The notes under the pieces were generated by a model. That model made no database searches and was not told where the DNA came from. It was given only the letters and a program-made list of their open reading frames with translations. The translations under genes and the position numbers were made by a program. A stretch of 64,000 nt of DNA from Tetmemena sp. SeJ-2015 (Eukaryota; Ciliophora; Spirotrichea; Sporadotrichida; Oxytrichidae): NCBI GenBank assembly GCA_027382625.1, contig JAJKFJ010021279.1, positions 1 through 64,000 of the forward strand, written 5' to 3'. This document shows positions 1 through 11,050 of the stretch, in pieces (the first letter of the stretch is position 1; each line of letters opens with the position of its first letter).

Positions 1-1300
1 TTTTTTTTAAAAATTTTTATCCAAGATCAATTTTTTATATATACCAATTTTTGTTTTCAACTCCATCTGACCCGAATCGCTTGAAATTCTGAAATCCCCC
101 GGAATTTTTTAAATATAAAAATATATTTAAATTTAAAAAAATTTAATAAAAATTTTTTAAAAATTTAAAAGGGGATATTTAATTTTTAAAATTTTAATTT
201 TTAATTTTTAACTTTAAATTTTAATTTTAATTTTTGAAAAAAATTTAAAATTTAATTTTTTTAAACCTCCTTAAAATTTTTTCAAAATTTTATTTTAAGA
301 ATAGTTTTAATCATAATCTTTAATAAACTCAGTCTTGGATATTTATGATCGATTAATAATTTGAGTGTAAAATTTTTTTATAAGTTGATAGGGAAGAAAA
401 CGAATTTTGGAAGCTTTTTTATTTTGCACATATAGTAAAAATTTCTAAAAAAATAAACTTGCTTTAGCTTTAAAATTAAAGTGCCTCTATTTATACATTT
501 TAATTAATAATATAACATCAGATATTTATAAGAATAAGATACTAAAGCATTATTAAAATTTAATAATGAATTTATTGATTGTTTAGAATTCACTTAAATA
601 GAATTTAAATTAAAATTCAAAGAATTTATGTCTATATTTATAGCTTTTGAGTTTTAAATAAAGTTTAAATCATGGATTAAATATTTGCTAAATTATATTT
701 CTGAGGTAGTATTTAAAAGCGATGACTATCAAATGTTCATATTCAAACTAATCTATCTAAATATATTCTTTACAAGTTTATTCTTATTTTAATTTTAATT
801 GCTATGCCTATCTTTTTATTGATTTTATCGAAGGAAGGACAAAAAATTCCAATTTTTAAGAATATATTGCTCGACCATTTTGTAAATTATGAGCCAATAT
901 AATTCTGTTTGGGAAATGAATAATATGGGTGCATGAAAAACATAGGAGAAAACTTCTCTAGAATATTCAGATTAAATTAAATACGCTTCCATTTTTATTT
1001 AATCTTCTTAAAGAGATAGGAATAATTTGCCACTCATCCCAAACAGAAAAGCTAAAGATTAATTTAAATAGTCTAAACAATAAAATACAATTGGGCTTAT
1101 AATGATACTTGGCATCAGTATGTTCCTCTCATAATCAAGCTAAAATTATTTTCCTTTCTTTTTGGTTGTCAATTATCAATTTATATATTAAAAGTTGAAT
1201 TTTATAATAAGATTATTCCAGAATTGTTTTACTTAAGAAATTAAAATTCAAAATGGCTTTAGTCCTTTAATTTTCTATTGTGGTTTTCTCTTTCCAATAT
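1..1300. other. AT-rich DNA, no gene seen
   Basis: Extremely AT-rich sequence with many homopolymer runs, and no reading frame that looks coding under the TGA-only stop code. The one structure I can point to is a pair of inverted 12-mers at 903-914 and 1037-1048, listed separately. It is probably germline-limited spacer, by inference from the rest of the window. Confidence 0.5.
903..1048. repeat. Short inverted repeat, 12-bp arms
   Basis: TTCTGTTTGGGA at 903-914 is the exact reverse complement of TCCCAAACAGAA at 1037-1048, enclosing about 120 bp. It could be the ends of a very small non-autonomous element or a chance palindrome. No target duplication was evident. Confidence 0.3.
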
Positions 1301-1324
1301 TACATTCTTTAAATGATTCTTTCA

Positions 1325-1440
1325 CATTTTTCTCTCTAAATGCATAAATGTGCAAGTCTACCTTCTTCCTGTACGCCTTTAGAGGCATTAAAGTCATCCC
1401 CTCTATTTGTTTGAGATTAAATCTGAAGGCAAAAGGTTTA
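1325..1440 (-). other. Coding-like island, possible isolated MDS
   Basis: A GC-elevated patch inside AT-rich DNA. On the minus strand one frame stays open, with TAA/TAG as glutamine, and gives plausible protein containing NRGDDFNASKGVQEEGRLAH. No start, stop or recognised domain is visible. It may be a macronuclear-destined segment (MDS) separated from the rest of its gene, a decayed gene fragment, or chance. Confidence 0.25.
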
Positions 1441-1811
1441 CTGATTAATCAATTAATTAAAGAGTGATATTCTTCTTGTGGTCATCTGAAATTAAAAATT
1501 ACACTTATCATTTTTTCCTTAAGTAATTCAACAACAGTTATAAATCAGATATAACCTTTCTAATAATTTATGCTCATAAATATCAAGAGTGAGGCATACT
1601 TATCATTAATATTATGCTTTCTTAATAATTCTTATTTCTTTTTTAGAAAAATTCCAGATTTCAAATGGACAAAATTTGAATAGCTATAATAATTAATCAA
1701 TCGCATAGTTTGCAGTATCTCAAAAAATTAATTTCAAGGTACTGATTCTAAGTGTTTCTCTAAATTGTTGGTTTCAAAATAGGATAATTTAAACTATTAT
1801 ATGAGGTGAGG

Positions 1812-1990
1812 GTTCACTGAAGTCCACACTGGGAAGAGATATCTGACCTCGCCTTCACTTCCTTTTTCTTGTAGTAGGGAATGATTTCCTAGGGTTTGCT
1901 CTAATTGACTCTGCCTCTGTTCTCATTCAACCAAGTGGGCACTCTCTACTGTTGCTATTTCTACTGCTTCAGTTTGTCATTATCTGGAGT
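1812..1990 (-). other. Coding-like island, possible isolated MDS
   Basis: About 175 bp of clearly higher GC in AT-rich surroundings. The minus strand has an open frame of roughly 58 codons with glutamines encoded by TAG, including VPTWLNENRGRVNQ followed by a lysine-rich stretch (PYYKKKEVKAR). It ends at TGA near 1815. The composition resembles MDSs elsewhere in the window, but I recognise no family. It and its neighbours at 1.3 kb and 2.8-3.2 kb could be parts of one minus-strand gene broken by IESs, or decayed remains. Confidence 0.35.
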
Positions 1991-1999
1991 CACTTTAAT

Positions 2000-2815
2000 A
2001 GTTTTATACTAATTCAAGTAAGATTTTATTTGTAATTTAAATTCTATAACTGCTACTTTTATTATTTTTATAATACAGTGATTATATTGCTAAATATTAA
2101 ATTATAAAGACACTTGGCAAAATATTAATGAGCTGTTGCAGCATGCCTGCAGTTAAATTAAAGACTGGCTTCACCTGTGGAGTTTTGCCTTAATTTAATA
2201 AATTATTTGATATGTGTTTAGTTCTTTTAGAAATAGCTAATTCTGCTTAATAGGTAAGTATATTATTGCCCTCACTCAATGAAAAGATTATTTAAAGAGC
2301 TTTTATAATTGTGAGAATGGGTGAGTGATTGTATCCTAAATTTATAAGAGCTCTCTTTATAAAAATAAAAGTGAGGATAAATGTTAATTAAATTATAAAC
2401 TTAGAGAAGATTATATAAAAGACTACATAATCATTTCATTCTATAAATAAATAAATTTTAATAAATTTTATTTTTAAATTAAATCCTATATATATACAAA
2501 GTAAGAAATTTAAGTCTCGATGGCCTTGAGCACCTGACTTAAGTTAAGGTCTCTATTATTACAAGAGTTCAAAATCATTTTCAAATAATAACTAAAAACA
2601 TCCTATAATAAATTAATTTTTCTCATTCATAAAATCATATTCACCTATGGCAAACACTTTAAACAAATATGATGTCAAAATTATAATAAAATAACTCAAG
2701 TGGAAATTTTTTAGCGTAAATGTTTTTCTTAGCTTAAAGAATGTAGAACCTTTATTTGGTATTATAGTAATCTATAATATTTTAGTTATTGATTATAGAA
2801 TGTTTATATTGTTGA
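2000..2815. other. AT-rich spacer
   Basis: No supported gene. AT-rich sequence with a few short local inverted repeats near 2290-2360. I see nothing else in it. Confidence 0.4.
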
Positions 2816-2817
2816 GT

Positions 2818-3260
2818 TTGAGGTCTGCTTGGATAGTGGACATGCTGAGATTAGGATTGGAAATGTGGGCTCTGTCATGGAGATTTAGGTGCTACCTCAT
2901 GGGGTTGACGTTATTTCACTACAAATGTGGAGCCGCACCATGCTGGCGAGTTGACTGAGCATTGTTCACTTGGTATGCAAGTGGGTCAGTTCTGCGGAAG
3001 GGATTGTATTCCATCTGATTTTTTGTCCTGGGAGGGGTTTACCCTCTCTTGGAGTAGTAGTCGTTGCACAGATCCTACATCGTGTAGTTAGCTCCTTAAG
3101 TATTAAATTAAAAATATAATTTTTAATCCTTAGTATCTGGTCTGATCCAAAGTCCTATCGAAAGAGAGACTCCTCCTGTATCCTCTAGTTGCAAGTCGAG
3201 GCGACAAAAGATAACCCCTACCCAAAATATATGTCAAAATAAATAGTATGCCACCCTGTC
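2818..3260 (-). other. GC-elevated island: decayed or fragmented gene, or structured RNA
   Basis: The most GC-rich patch of the first 3.5 kb. On the minus strand, pieces in different frames read like protein (MEYNPFRRTDPLAYQVNN near 2950-3005, then NPMRQHLNLHDRAHISNPN near 2840-2910), but no single frame spans them. On the plus strand, bases near 2933-3000 form strong nested stems: CCGCA with TGCGG, ACTGA with TCAGT, and CACTTG with CAAGTG around a 5-base loop. It may therefore be an IES-fragmented or decayed gene, or a structured RNA. The sequence does not decide between these. Confidence 0.3.
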
Positions 3261-3623
3261 TCTTAATATAGATGTATTTAATTAAGGAAAGCTTAAGATA
3301 TATTTTATTAAGCATTCATTTTTGTGAAAGGCTTTTTCTTTTAATTGCAATTAAAATTTAATTTTTTTGATTCCTATTTAAATTCAACAATTGAAGTAAA
3401 TAGTTATCAATCACAGATGAATGAATTTTATGATTCAAATAGAGCGTTGCCTAAGTTGTACTTTTCTAGAATTATAAATCACACTCCGCCAGTAGAGAAA
3501 CTGTAAATATTCCCATATATATATATATTCCTAACATTTTAAAGGATAATAATCAGAGTAATGCTTTTTTTTTAATTATTTTAGGAAGCATTCATATAAT
3601 TTACCCTCTCATTCAACTATTAA

Positions 3624-6600
3624 TCATTAAAGAGGTATTTTGGGATTCATCCATCCTCCTTTAAACCACAATTGATGTTTTTTTAATAAATTATTAGCTA
3701 TATTTTCTATGAAATTTTCAAGCTGCAAGACTTTCTCTCTCTCAGCATAGAACATCTGTTTGTACTTGGATATCTCATGAGTAAGAATACTTTGATTCTG
3801 CTTGTTGTGCCTTGAGTTTATTAGCCAGTCAAGTAACTCCTGCAAGAAAATCTGATTATCAAGACCTTGAGAAAATAGTAAATATTTATAGAAATGCAAA
3901 TGCTTCTTAATAAAATACAAAATTTTATACTTTTATTAAATGCGTAGTTTTTATTGAGAATTGTAGTGAAAATAGTAGAGATTAAAAAAAATTATATAAC
4001 TCGTAAAGAGTAAGTTATTTACGAATTTAATAGTGGTTAAGGAAATCTGGCAGATAAAGAAGGCTGCTCAATAGACTTAGAACTGAGCAATTGAGGATTT
4101 TGCTTATTTAAAGTTGCAAGAGCGTGCTGAGAAAGCTTTGAGAAATCGTAGTACTTGCGAGGCAGACTCAACACTGATATCTAAGACGTCCTTTGAGGAG
4201 TAAGGGTAAAGGAGTTGCTGCCATTCTTTATTCTCTTCAAAATCTCTTCAACGAATCTCTAAGGGAATAATATCAACTAAAAAATCATAAAAATAAGAAT
4301 ATGCTAGAGCCTCTTATATGCTCGCAGTCTCTGAAAATAGACAGCATTTTCTTGGTCGAGAGAAAAGTGAAGCGAAGAGTCTAGCTCAGCATATTCACAA
4401 TCAACTTCATATTCTCCTCATTTTACTCAAGTGACTGGATTTTGGAGTACAGAAAGAGAAAAGCCAGAACTGTATTCTCATCATCTACTCCTAAGTCATT
4501 AGATTGTAGTATTTGAAAAACTGCATAGAAAGGAAGTCTCAAAGTGTCGTAATCAACTTGAAATATCTCTCTATTCTGTTGCAGTACTGCAGGCCCAGAG
4601 TTATACTACTACTGATCTTATCTCAACTCTGCAGTCTTGATTTTCTTCTGGTCTGAAGAAAAGTATCTCCCGAAGTGAGTGGTAATATAGTGAGTCAAGC
4701 ATGAGTGTACGAGATATTCTTTCAAGAAAAGCTTGATATTCAGAGTTTTCTCTTGAAGAAGGTTGAGATTGATAAACTTCTCATGGCCCACGATTTAGTT
4801 ATGATCGTGAGCGAAAGTATGAAAGAGTTGAGTTTTGTGCTCTCCGAAAGAGGAATCGACAAGAGCGAACTACATCAAGATTCCAGAGAAATGGATTGGA
4901 ATGATGATGCCGACTTAGAAATTATCAGAGCTGTTAGGGTTCAAAAGTGGACCTCTCTCAACCAGCCAAACACTCACATTCATTTGACCATCGATATCTA
5001 GCTTTAGATTCCAGCTTCTCCTGCCAAAGTCAAAAGCCTTGTAAATCATGCTGACACCTTTGCCTGACTCAAGTTCTTCCTTTATTGAATCAAGGCTTAC
5101 TGAGATTTAAAAGGTGGGATTCTATGACTAAAATAGTTCGGATGTAGTGATATTGCTTCCTTTCAAAACATTTGTGGATGGTTTCCAATTGCTCAAGTCC
5201 TCAAATCTTCTTCTATACTCTTCATCAAGACCATTAAGATTAAGTTTGCCTTCAGACTTTGCTCCTTGAATAAATGTAGAGTCAAGATCTTGCTTTTTCC
5301 TCTCTTCTATTTTTTAAGCTTCAATAACTTTGGCAGCAATATCTTCAGATGACCCTTTTAAGCTAATTTGGGATGAATTGATTACAGCAGTTGAAGAAAT
5401 CAAAGCACATTTATAGTCTTGATCTGGTAGGCTTTAATTGAGGATGAAAGTGTCAAACTGAGGAATCTATTGATAATCAAAGGCAGAACATGCTTCCATG
5501 CTAAGTATAGATTGGCTGAATAGCTAAGGGATGCTACCTTAGGCCCATACATCTGCAGAATATTGCAAGATAGCTTCAAGGTCTTACTTTTGATCAACAA
5601 CGAAATTAGAATTCAAGTTAATGTATTTCAAAACAAAATTAAGACTGTACTCTGCTATTTCTAGAGAATGAGAAGATCCCAAATCTTTCAAAGCCTCAGG
5701 ATTAGCTCTGATGAGTTCAGCTAAGTGCTTTGAAAGAAAGTACTTTGAATAGTTCTGAAGATATACCCAGCTAGTAGTGAGGTTCTTTACCTCATAATGA
5801 GTCATCAAGTAGTAAGTCAAAGCAGAGGTTGGAGTCATATTTGGAATTATTGTTGAGGCTATCAACTTTTCTTAGAGACTCTTGTGAGCGAAAAAGTTTG
5901 CGCATTTCAAAAGTTCCTTAAGCTCTAAGTCACTCATCTAAACCCACAAAATACATTTTTAAGAGGATGTATTTTAATGAATGAGGTTTTTTATCTAGCA
6001 CTCTTGTTAAGGCCTAACTTTCCAAAGTAAAGGAAGTAGATGAATTCATTTAGAGCCCTAATTTAAATAGAAAGAAGCCAATTTCATAAATAAAGCTTCT
6101 GGAGTGATGTGAGAAGGTGCGTTGAGAGTAATTTTATCATTTTCTGATCTTCTATAACCTGACCTATAATCCTTATCCTCTTCTTGCTTTATTACCTCTT
6201 TAAAGTAATCTGAGCAAGAAATGAGCACTATCTTATGGCAGTAGAGTTTCTATAGGCCATGGAAAATGACAACATCCTTCCTTGTAGTTTAAGCAGCGAA
6301 GCCATCATAATTTTTTTATGCTTTATAATAGCATATATTAAATCATAGAGATGTCTGAAGCTCTCATTGACGGGTTGTCTGTTAACTATGATGAGTTCCT
6401 GAAGTGCCTCTCTTGAGGTGATCTTATCCTCTTGCAGTTTTAAATGAAACTAATAATTTAAGTGAATATACAGTTTAAACATGATCTCTTGGTATCTCTT
6501 TAAGTTCTTTTCCATTTCTTTTTGCTTGAAGCTAAAAACTTTGGTTTGAGGAAGAAGCAGGAGAAAGAGTTGGAGGTCATCCATTTTTGCGATCTGTCTG

Positions 6601-9399
6601 AATTTGCTAAGATCAAATGAGTTGTTACCTCCTGCCACAGATTTATTTTAGTTAGACTAGGCTGAATTATTTGCGCTTTGAGATGGTGGCTGCAATTGAC
6701 CTCCCGATATTTTCGAGGCTTCATCTAAAAATTTGATCACCTAAAAATTAATAAGAATGCTTAATTAATATTCTAAGTGCTATTTAGCAGCCTCATAGTA
6801 TTTAAAGAACTTTAGTGGATCATGAAACATCATCAAGCTTATTTTCTTAACATAGTCAGGATCTTGGCCTTGCGCTATCTCTCTGAGATAACTTTAAAGC
6901 TGATCCTAATCTATCTTGCTCAGCTTTTGAAACTCAGATTACCCTGCTTAAGAATCTTAATCCTACATGGGCTAATTTGGGTTCTGGTTTTAGTTTTATT
7001 ACTGGTTTCCGAAGTTAGTATTAGAACCAAAAGTTTTGGTGAAAGGATTCCAGTTATTATTGCCTTGAGTGTAATTGTTATTTCCAGACCATTGATTGTT
7101 TAATAGACACTAAGAAAGCTTGTATAATTAAAAAATAATTTATGTTAGAAGGATTGAATTAAGGTTAAAAACCAGTACTATTGCTTTAGTTATTGATGCT
7201 AGTATTCCAGTTTTAATTATTCTGGACATTACTAGAATTGAATTTAAAGCGAATAGTTGGCTGAGAGTTGAACCCATTACCAGCTGTCTAATTAGTTGAA
7301 TTTCCCCAAGTGGTTTGACTGTTGTTGTTATAATTGCTGCTAGGCCATTTATTAGTGAAGTTAAAAGTGGGTTTGAATCCCCAGTTTCCATTATTTTGAT
7401 TGTTAGTAGGCCAATTGCTTAAAATTTGAATATAGTAGTTTAATAAATAATCTAGAGCTACCTGTGTTCCATTTAGCTCTCTGCTAGCTCTAGTTATTAT
7501 TATTTTGATTCCACTGGTTGTTGTTCCAGTTCTTGGAAGCATTGGCGAAGGGATTCTAAGATTGATTGGGGAACTAAGGCGTGTTATTGTTATTATTTCT
7601 ATTAGCAAAAGTGCTACTCTGTCTGCTGTTTGCTCCTTGGTTATTGAAGCTGTTTGTTTACCAGGGTTTGAGGCCATTATTATTCTAGTTGTAGTTGCTT
7701 CCTGCATTATTTGAGTCATTGCTCACAAAGAATGCCTATCCGCCTCTAGAGACGTTGTTTTGCTGCTGATTGAAGCTGAGTGAGGAGGGTTGGATGTTAT
7801 TGACAGCTTGATTGAAGAAGGATGCTCGATTGGCCTGGGGAGTTTTCTGGTTCTGAAAGTTATTGCCTACCATCATGCTATTTCTGCCCTAGTTGGAAGT
7901 GTACATGGTGTTCTACTTTTAAAAGTTGTTCTGCTGCTTGTTTGCATTCTATCTGATTTGCATGGCTCTGGTAGTGCGAATCTGGGGAGCTGGCTGATTT
8001 TGAGCCTAAGTGCCTTATCTGCTCAATTAACTATTGGCGGGAGGTGCTGTTTAGTAACCAGACACTTGTCTTCCCAGAGATGAAGGTGTCTGTGGAAACA
8101 AGATAGTCTTCACAAATTCTGTGGTCAAGGAGGACTTTATCTCCATTGTCAGAGAAAAAAAGGGTAAAGTAATGAGAGCGCTATCCCTCATCAAATCGTT
8201 GTAGGCAAGTAAGTAGTTTTGGAACTAGTCAAAGTTCTGGGGAATGCTTACTCCTGTCAAATAAGAGAAGGAGTTGTCGTCCACACCCACTGTGAAAACA
8301 CTCACCAAGTGCTGGCTATTCTATTGACTAGCTAGGAATTCCACCACAGTCATGTTCAAGCTAGGTCTCAAGTAGCTATCTGGTAACATCACTCGCATCT
8401 CCAAAGTCTTCAAATCGAAACTATTCCTCAAATTAAAAAATGTCTCAAAATATTTTAGCTTTAGAAAAGAAAGAATTTGATTTATATCATAAGTAATTTA
8501 TGAATGTAATTTTATAAATTATAGCTGAAAATCTCGCTCTTTAAACATTTTACTCCCTAATTTGTGAAAATTACACTTTAGTTCTTTAAGAACTACTAAT
8601 TAAGAATAATCAAGTTAGGTCCAACTACAATTTAGTGGGGCTGGCCTTTGTTGATGACGAGAATTGCTGGCTTTTGAGAGGAGTCTTGCAGTTTTCCGCC
8701 AAAAATGTATCCGCTCTCATCCTCACTAGACTAGTCATGGCAGTACAGCAGATTCTTCAAGTGCATGGGTTTGTTTGTAGCTACGGCAAGGATGCAGAAG
8801 CTTTGCCCCTGCTGCCCGTGCTAAACAGCTGCAAAGCCAAGATGAGAAAACAGAGAGCTATTTAGAAGTTGCTGCTTGAAGCCTCCAAACACCATGTCGT
8901 CAAACATTTTCACAAAGTTAGAAGAAATCTCCTGTAAAAATAGTTAAGTGGGGAGTGTTTATTTCAAAGCTTGTTTAACTTACTTAATCAGTAAAGTTGC
9001 TGCCTCCCATTGGCCGAAAGCCACTTTCATAATAGAGGACTTGCACAGGGTTAGTAGAGATTATCTCGTACTGCGACAGACTATATGGTATTGATGTTAG
9101 AATTTTGAATTTGAGGATGCATTTGTAAATGCAGCTAGAGTGAATCTTACATTTCTTAGAAACTAACTCACTAAAGTTAAAATATTGCAATATTTTGTAT
9201 TGGTAGAAACGAGGATGCTTGTGTGAAGTGACTCCTCAATCAAAATAAGCATGATAACTTAGATATTTGCATTTACTCCTTGGTTGATGAGTTGTGAAGC
9301 GAGTAGTTCGCCAAGCGCATCTCTGTGGAGAAATTTCTTCTTCTCCTTCTGTCTGAGTTGATTCAGGTGAATGAAAAACTCATCATAAAGTTGCTCCAT
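3624..9399 (-). CDS. Large BTB-domain protein with Q/N-rich central region
   Basis: Unidentified large protein starting at ATG 9397-9399 (MEQLYDEFF). The first part, over roughly 7.95-9.4 kb, is globular and I do not recognise it; a faint CAP/SCP-like look around 8.8 kb is not reliable. A Q/N-rich, prion-like tract follows (about 7.15-7.95 kb), then a helical region (6.4-7.0 kb). Next is a BTB fold (DVVIFHGLQKLYCHKIVL at about 6.25 kb, TPEALNEFIYFLYFGKL at about 6.04-6.1 kb after IES removal). A BACK-type helical region lies at about 4.3-4.7 kb (LPFYAVFQILQSNDLGVDDE). It ends at TGA 3624-3626. BTB proteins usually self-associate and recruit cullin-3 ligases; that role is inferred here. At least one GT-AG intron (about 8938-8988, donor GTAAGT) and six IESs interrupt it. 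The plus-strand ORF at 4705-5001 is a shadow. The N-terminal third could be a separate gene, though the AACA junction at 7.1 kb joins the frames. Confidence 0.6.
4256..4314. other. IES, pointer TCT (AGA on coding strand)
   Basis: 56 bp in the BACK region of the BTB gene. Unspliced, the minus frame runs into TGA. Joining the two AGA copies gives EHIRFVEEILKRIK without a break. Confidence 0.7.
5939..5993. other. IES, pointer TA
   Basis: 53 bp in the BTB region. Removing one TA and the insert joins GLNKSARQ to MSDLELKELLKCANFF in frame. There is no GT-AG boundary that fits. Confidence 0.75.
6051..6092. other. IES, pointer TA
   Basis: 40 bp in the BTB core. Excision yields TPEALNEFIYFLYFGKL, a canonical BTB helix, where the unprocessed frame reaches TGA. 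Confidence 0.85.
6304..6347. other. IES, pointer ATCATA (TATGAT)
   Basis: 38 bp just before the BTB core. The 6-bp repeat TATGAT flanks it, and joining gives HLYDGFAAQTTRKDVVIF in frame. Confidence 0.8.
7097..7146. other. IES, pointer TGTT (AACA)
   Basis: 46 bp between two N-rich stretches of the BTB gene. Joining gives NPSNNQWSGNNNYTQ, which keeps the N/Q-rich frame on both sides. Confidence 0.7.
7420..7449. other. Probable IES, pointer TA
   Basis: 28 bp where the N-rich frame of the BTB gene changes phase. TA-to-TA removal restores it (NTGSSRLSNWPTNN). Other TA pairs could also fit, so the boundaries are less certain. A GT-AG intron here gives the wrong phase. Confidence 0.5.
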
Positions 9400-9728
9400 T
9401 TCTGACAGAAATAGTTTAAAAACTTATATCCAACGAAGTACAAATTTAAATAGGAAAACTTAAACTCTGAGTTATTAGTGATTGAATTATAATTGCCTTA
9501 ATTTGTAGAAACTTGCAAGTTTTGCTTTCTTTTTTATGTTCTGACTGTGTGAACTTACTTGATTTTAGTTTGTTTTAGCAAGATAAAAGGGCAAGAGTTT
9601 GCCTGAAATTTAAAAATGGAATTTAATTATAACTAATTCAAATTTGAATTAAACTATCAACTCAGCCTCGAAATCTCTATCATCTCTATTGCATCATTCG
9701 ATTTATAAAAGTAGTGGGATAATAAAAA
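9400..9728. other. Intergenic AT-rich spacer
   Basis: Lies between the start of the BTB gene and the 3' end of the dehydrogenase gene, both on the minus strand. It contains no supported feature. Confidence 0.5.
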
Positions 9729-10917
9729 TCACTTGATATAAAGAGTATCTTGGAGGCCTAAGTAAGCGAATGACTGCTCGCACATCTGAAGCTGCTTTCT
9801 TTAGTCCTTCTCCAGTTAGTTGAATTGAACCTTTACGTTGATAATAAAAATTATAAGCATAGCTAATAGATTGATAGTCTTAATGGCTCCTTTTACTTGT
9901 TTCTAGATTAGCGAGGTGAAGGTGTCCTAGAAGTCTAGCGTGGCTTGGAAGTATATCTGTCCCTTCTTGATGTTATCTTTGTCTAAGAACTGTTCATTAT
10001 CGATGTTGATGATGCCTGGGTGAGATTGAGTTTGCAAAAGACTGGGAAGGAATATGTTAGCAGACACGCATAGCCCTCCATGTTCTCCTTGCCCGTGAAG
10101 TATACTTCTTCCCTGGATATTATCTCATCATTCCTGCTCTCAACTCTTGCCTCATCCTCATCCTCCTCTTCACTCTCATCGCCCCTCGCTGCTCTTGCAT
10201 CTCCAAGCAACTGATTATCTTTAATGGGAGCAGAGTCAGTTGGCTTTCTGCGAGAATTCTTGCAGTTAATGAACAGTTTTACTGGCAGATTGCGGGTGGG
10301 GTACAGTTTCTTGCTGAGATTTTCCTAGTCAAAGCGGTCTAGGGGAATCTTTGATGATCTCTGGCTGGTTCTTCTTGATAACTTCCTTAATTGAAAGTTC
10401 TACATCATTCAATGGCTCAATCTGTCTGTCTATCAGAATCAAGTTGAATCCCTTTGTGGCTAAATAGTGGGCGTATGCAAATCCTGCTCTATTCACTCTT
10501 CAAATATGCTTGATAAACAAATGTATTATGTTCTGAACTCCATAGATGACAGCGTAGTACTTGGCCTGCTTTCCATTTCCGCTATCGAACTTGCTCTAAA
10601 GGTACTTTTTCGCGTTGAAGAGCGATCTGAAGTAGTTGATTATAAATCTTCCACCTGCAAATGAATACTTCCCTATAAAGTAGGTGGAGCTGGCCAGTCC
10701 AAGATAGAACAAGAATTGAATTAGTGCTCTAGATAGAGGGATGTTTGCTTATCCCAGCATAGGTATTTTCATAGATAGATTACAAATATAAGTTAAAGCA
10801 AAAATCTGACATTAAAAGATTGAGTGATCTGATGATTGGGTATCTAAGATGAACAAGTCCAAATAAAAGCTTAGAAGTCTCGAACTCCCCATTATTTTGT
10901 GATGTGAATTAAGACAT
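9729..10917 (-). CDS. Short-chain dehydrogenase/reductase, HSD17B12/KAR-like
   Basis: An SDR-family oxidoreductase resembling 3-ketoacyl-CoA reductases of fatty-acid elongation (17-beta-HSD type 12), which act at the ER. After a hydrophobic N-terminal segment (FLFYLGLASSTYFIG) comes the Rossmann entry: YAVIYGVNRAGFAYAHYLATKGF, then the acidic-strand region NLILIDR, then IPLDRF, and LPVKLFIN in the place of the usual ILVNN. The canonical TGxxxGxG is degenerate (YGVNRAGFAYA). After LFINCKN there is an unusual acidic insertion (ESEEEDEDEARVES, about 10.13-10.2 kb). The tail ends near LGLQDTLYIK before TGA at 9729-9731. I did not locate the catalytic YxxxK, so activity is uncertain. Two IESs are resolved and more are likely around 10.04 and 10.8 kb. 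The start at 10917 is provisional. Confidence 0.6.
10348..10376. other. Probable IES, pointer TCTT (AAGA)
   Basis: 25 bp in the dehydrogenase gene. Excision joins ELSIKEVI to KIPLDRFDQENL, correcting a frame that otherwise stops at TGA. Confidence 0.6.
10495..10540. other. IES, pointer ACTC (GAGT)
   Basis: 42 bp inside the nucleotide-binding motif of the dehydrogenase. Joining the GAGT copies gives AVIYGVNRAGFAYAHYLA, as expected for an SDR fold; unprocessed, the frame stops. Confidence 0.88.
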
Positions 10918-11050
10918 GTTGGAAGATTTATTGATTTAGTAATATATTTTAAGCCTTTGATTGAAGAAACACTTCAGAGGAGTGAACATTTCAGAAGCGC
11001 ATTTGCAAGTTTAAAATAAATTTAATAGCCTTTGAGAGGGAGAAGTAAGG

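Noticed and set aside
4705..5001. Plus-strand ORF of 98 codons
   Set aside because: The minus strand is also open here, with TAG/TAA as glutamine, and continues a larger gene. The plus ORF is a shadow.
7505..8083. Plus-strand hydrophobic ORFs
   Set aside because: They are the antisense of the Q/N-rich tract of the BTB gene; antisense of AAC/CAA codons gives Val/Leu-rich sequence.
8640..8865. Reliable CAP/SCP domain in the N-terminus of the BTB protein
   Set aside because: Only a vague resemblance (NSSLFSHLGFAAV...); no signature motif, so not called.
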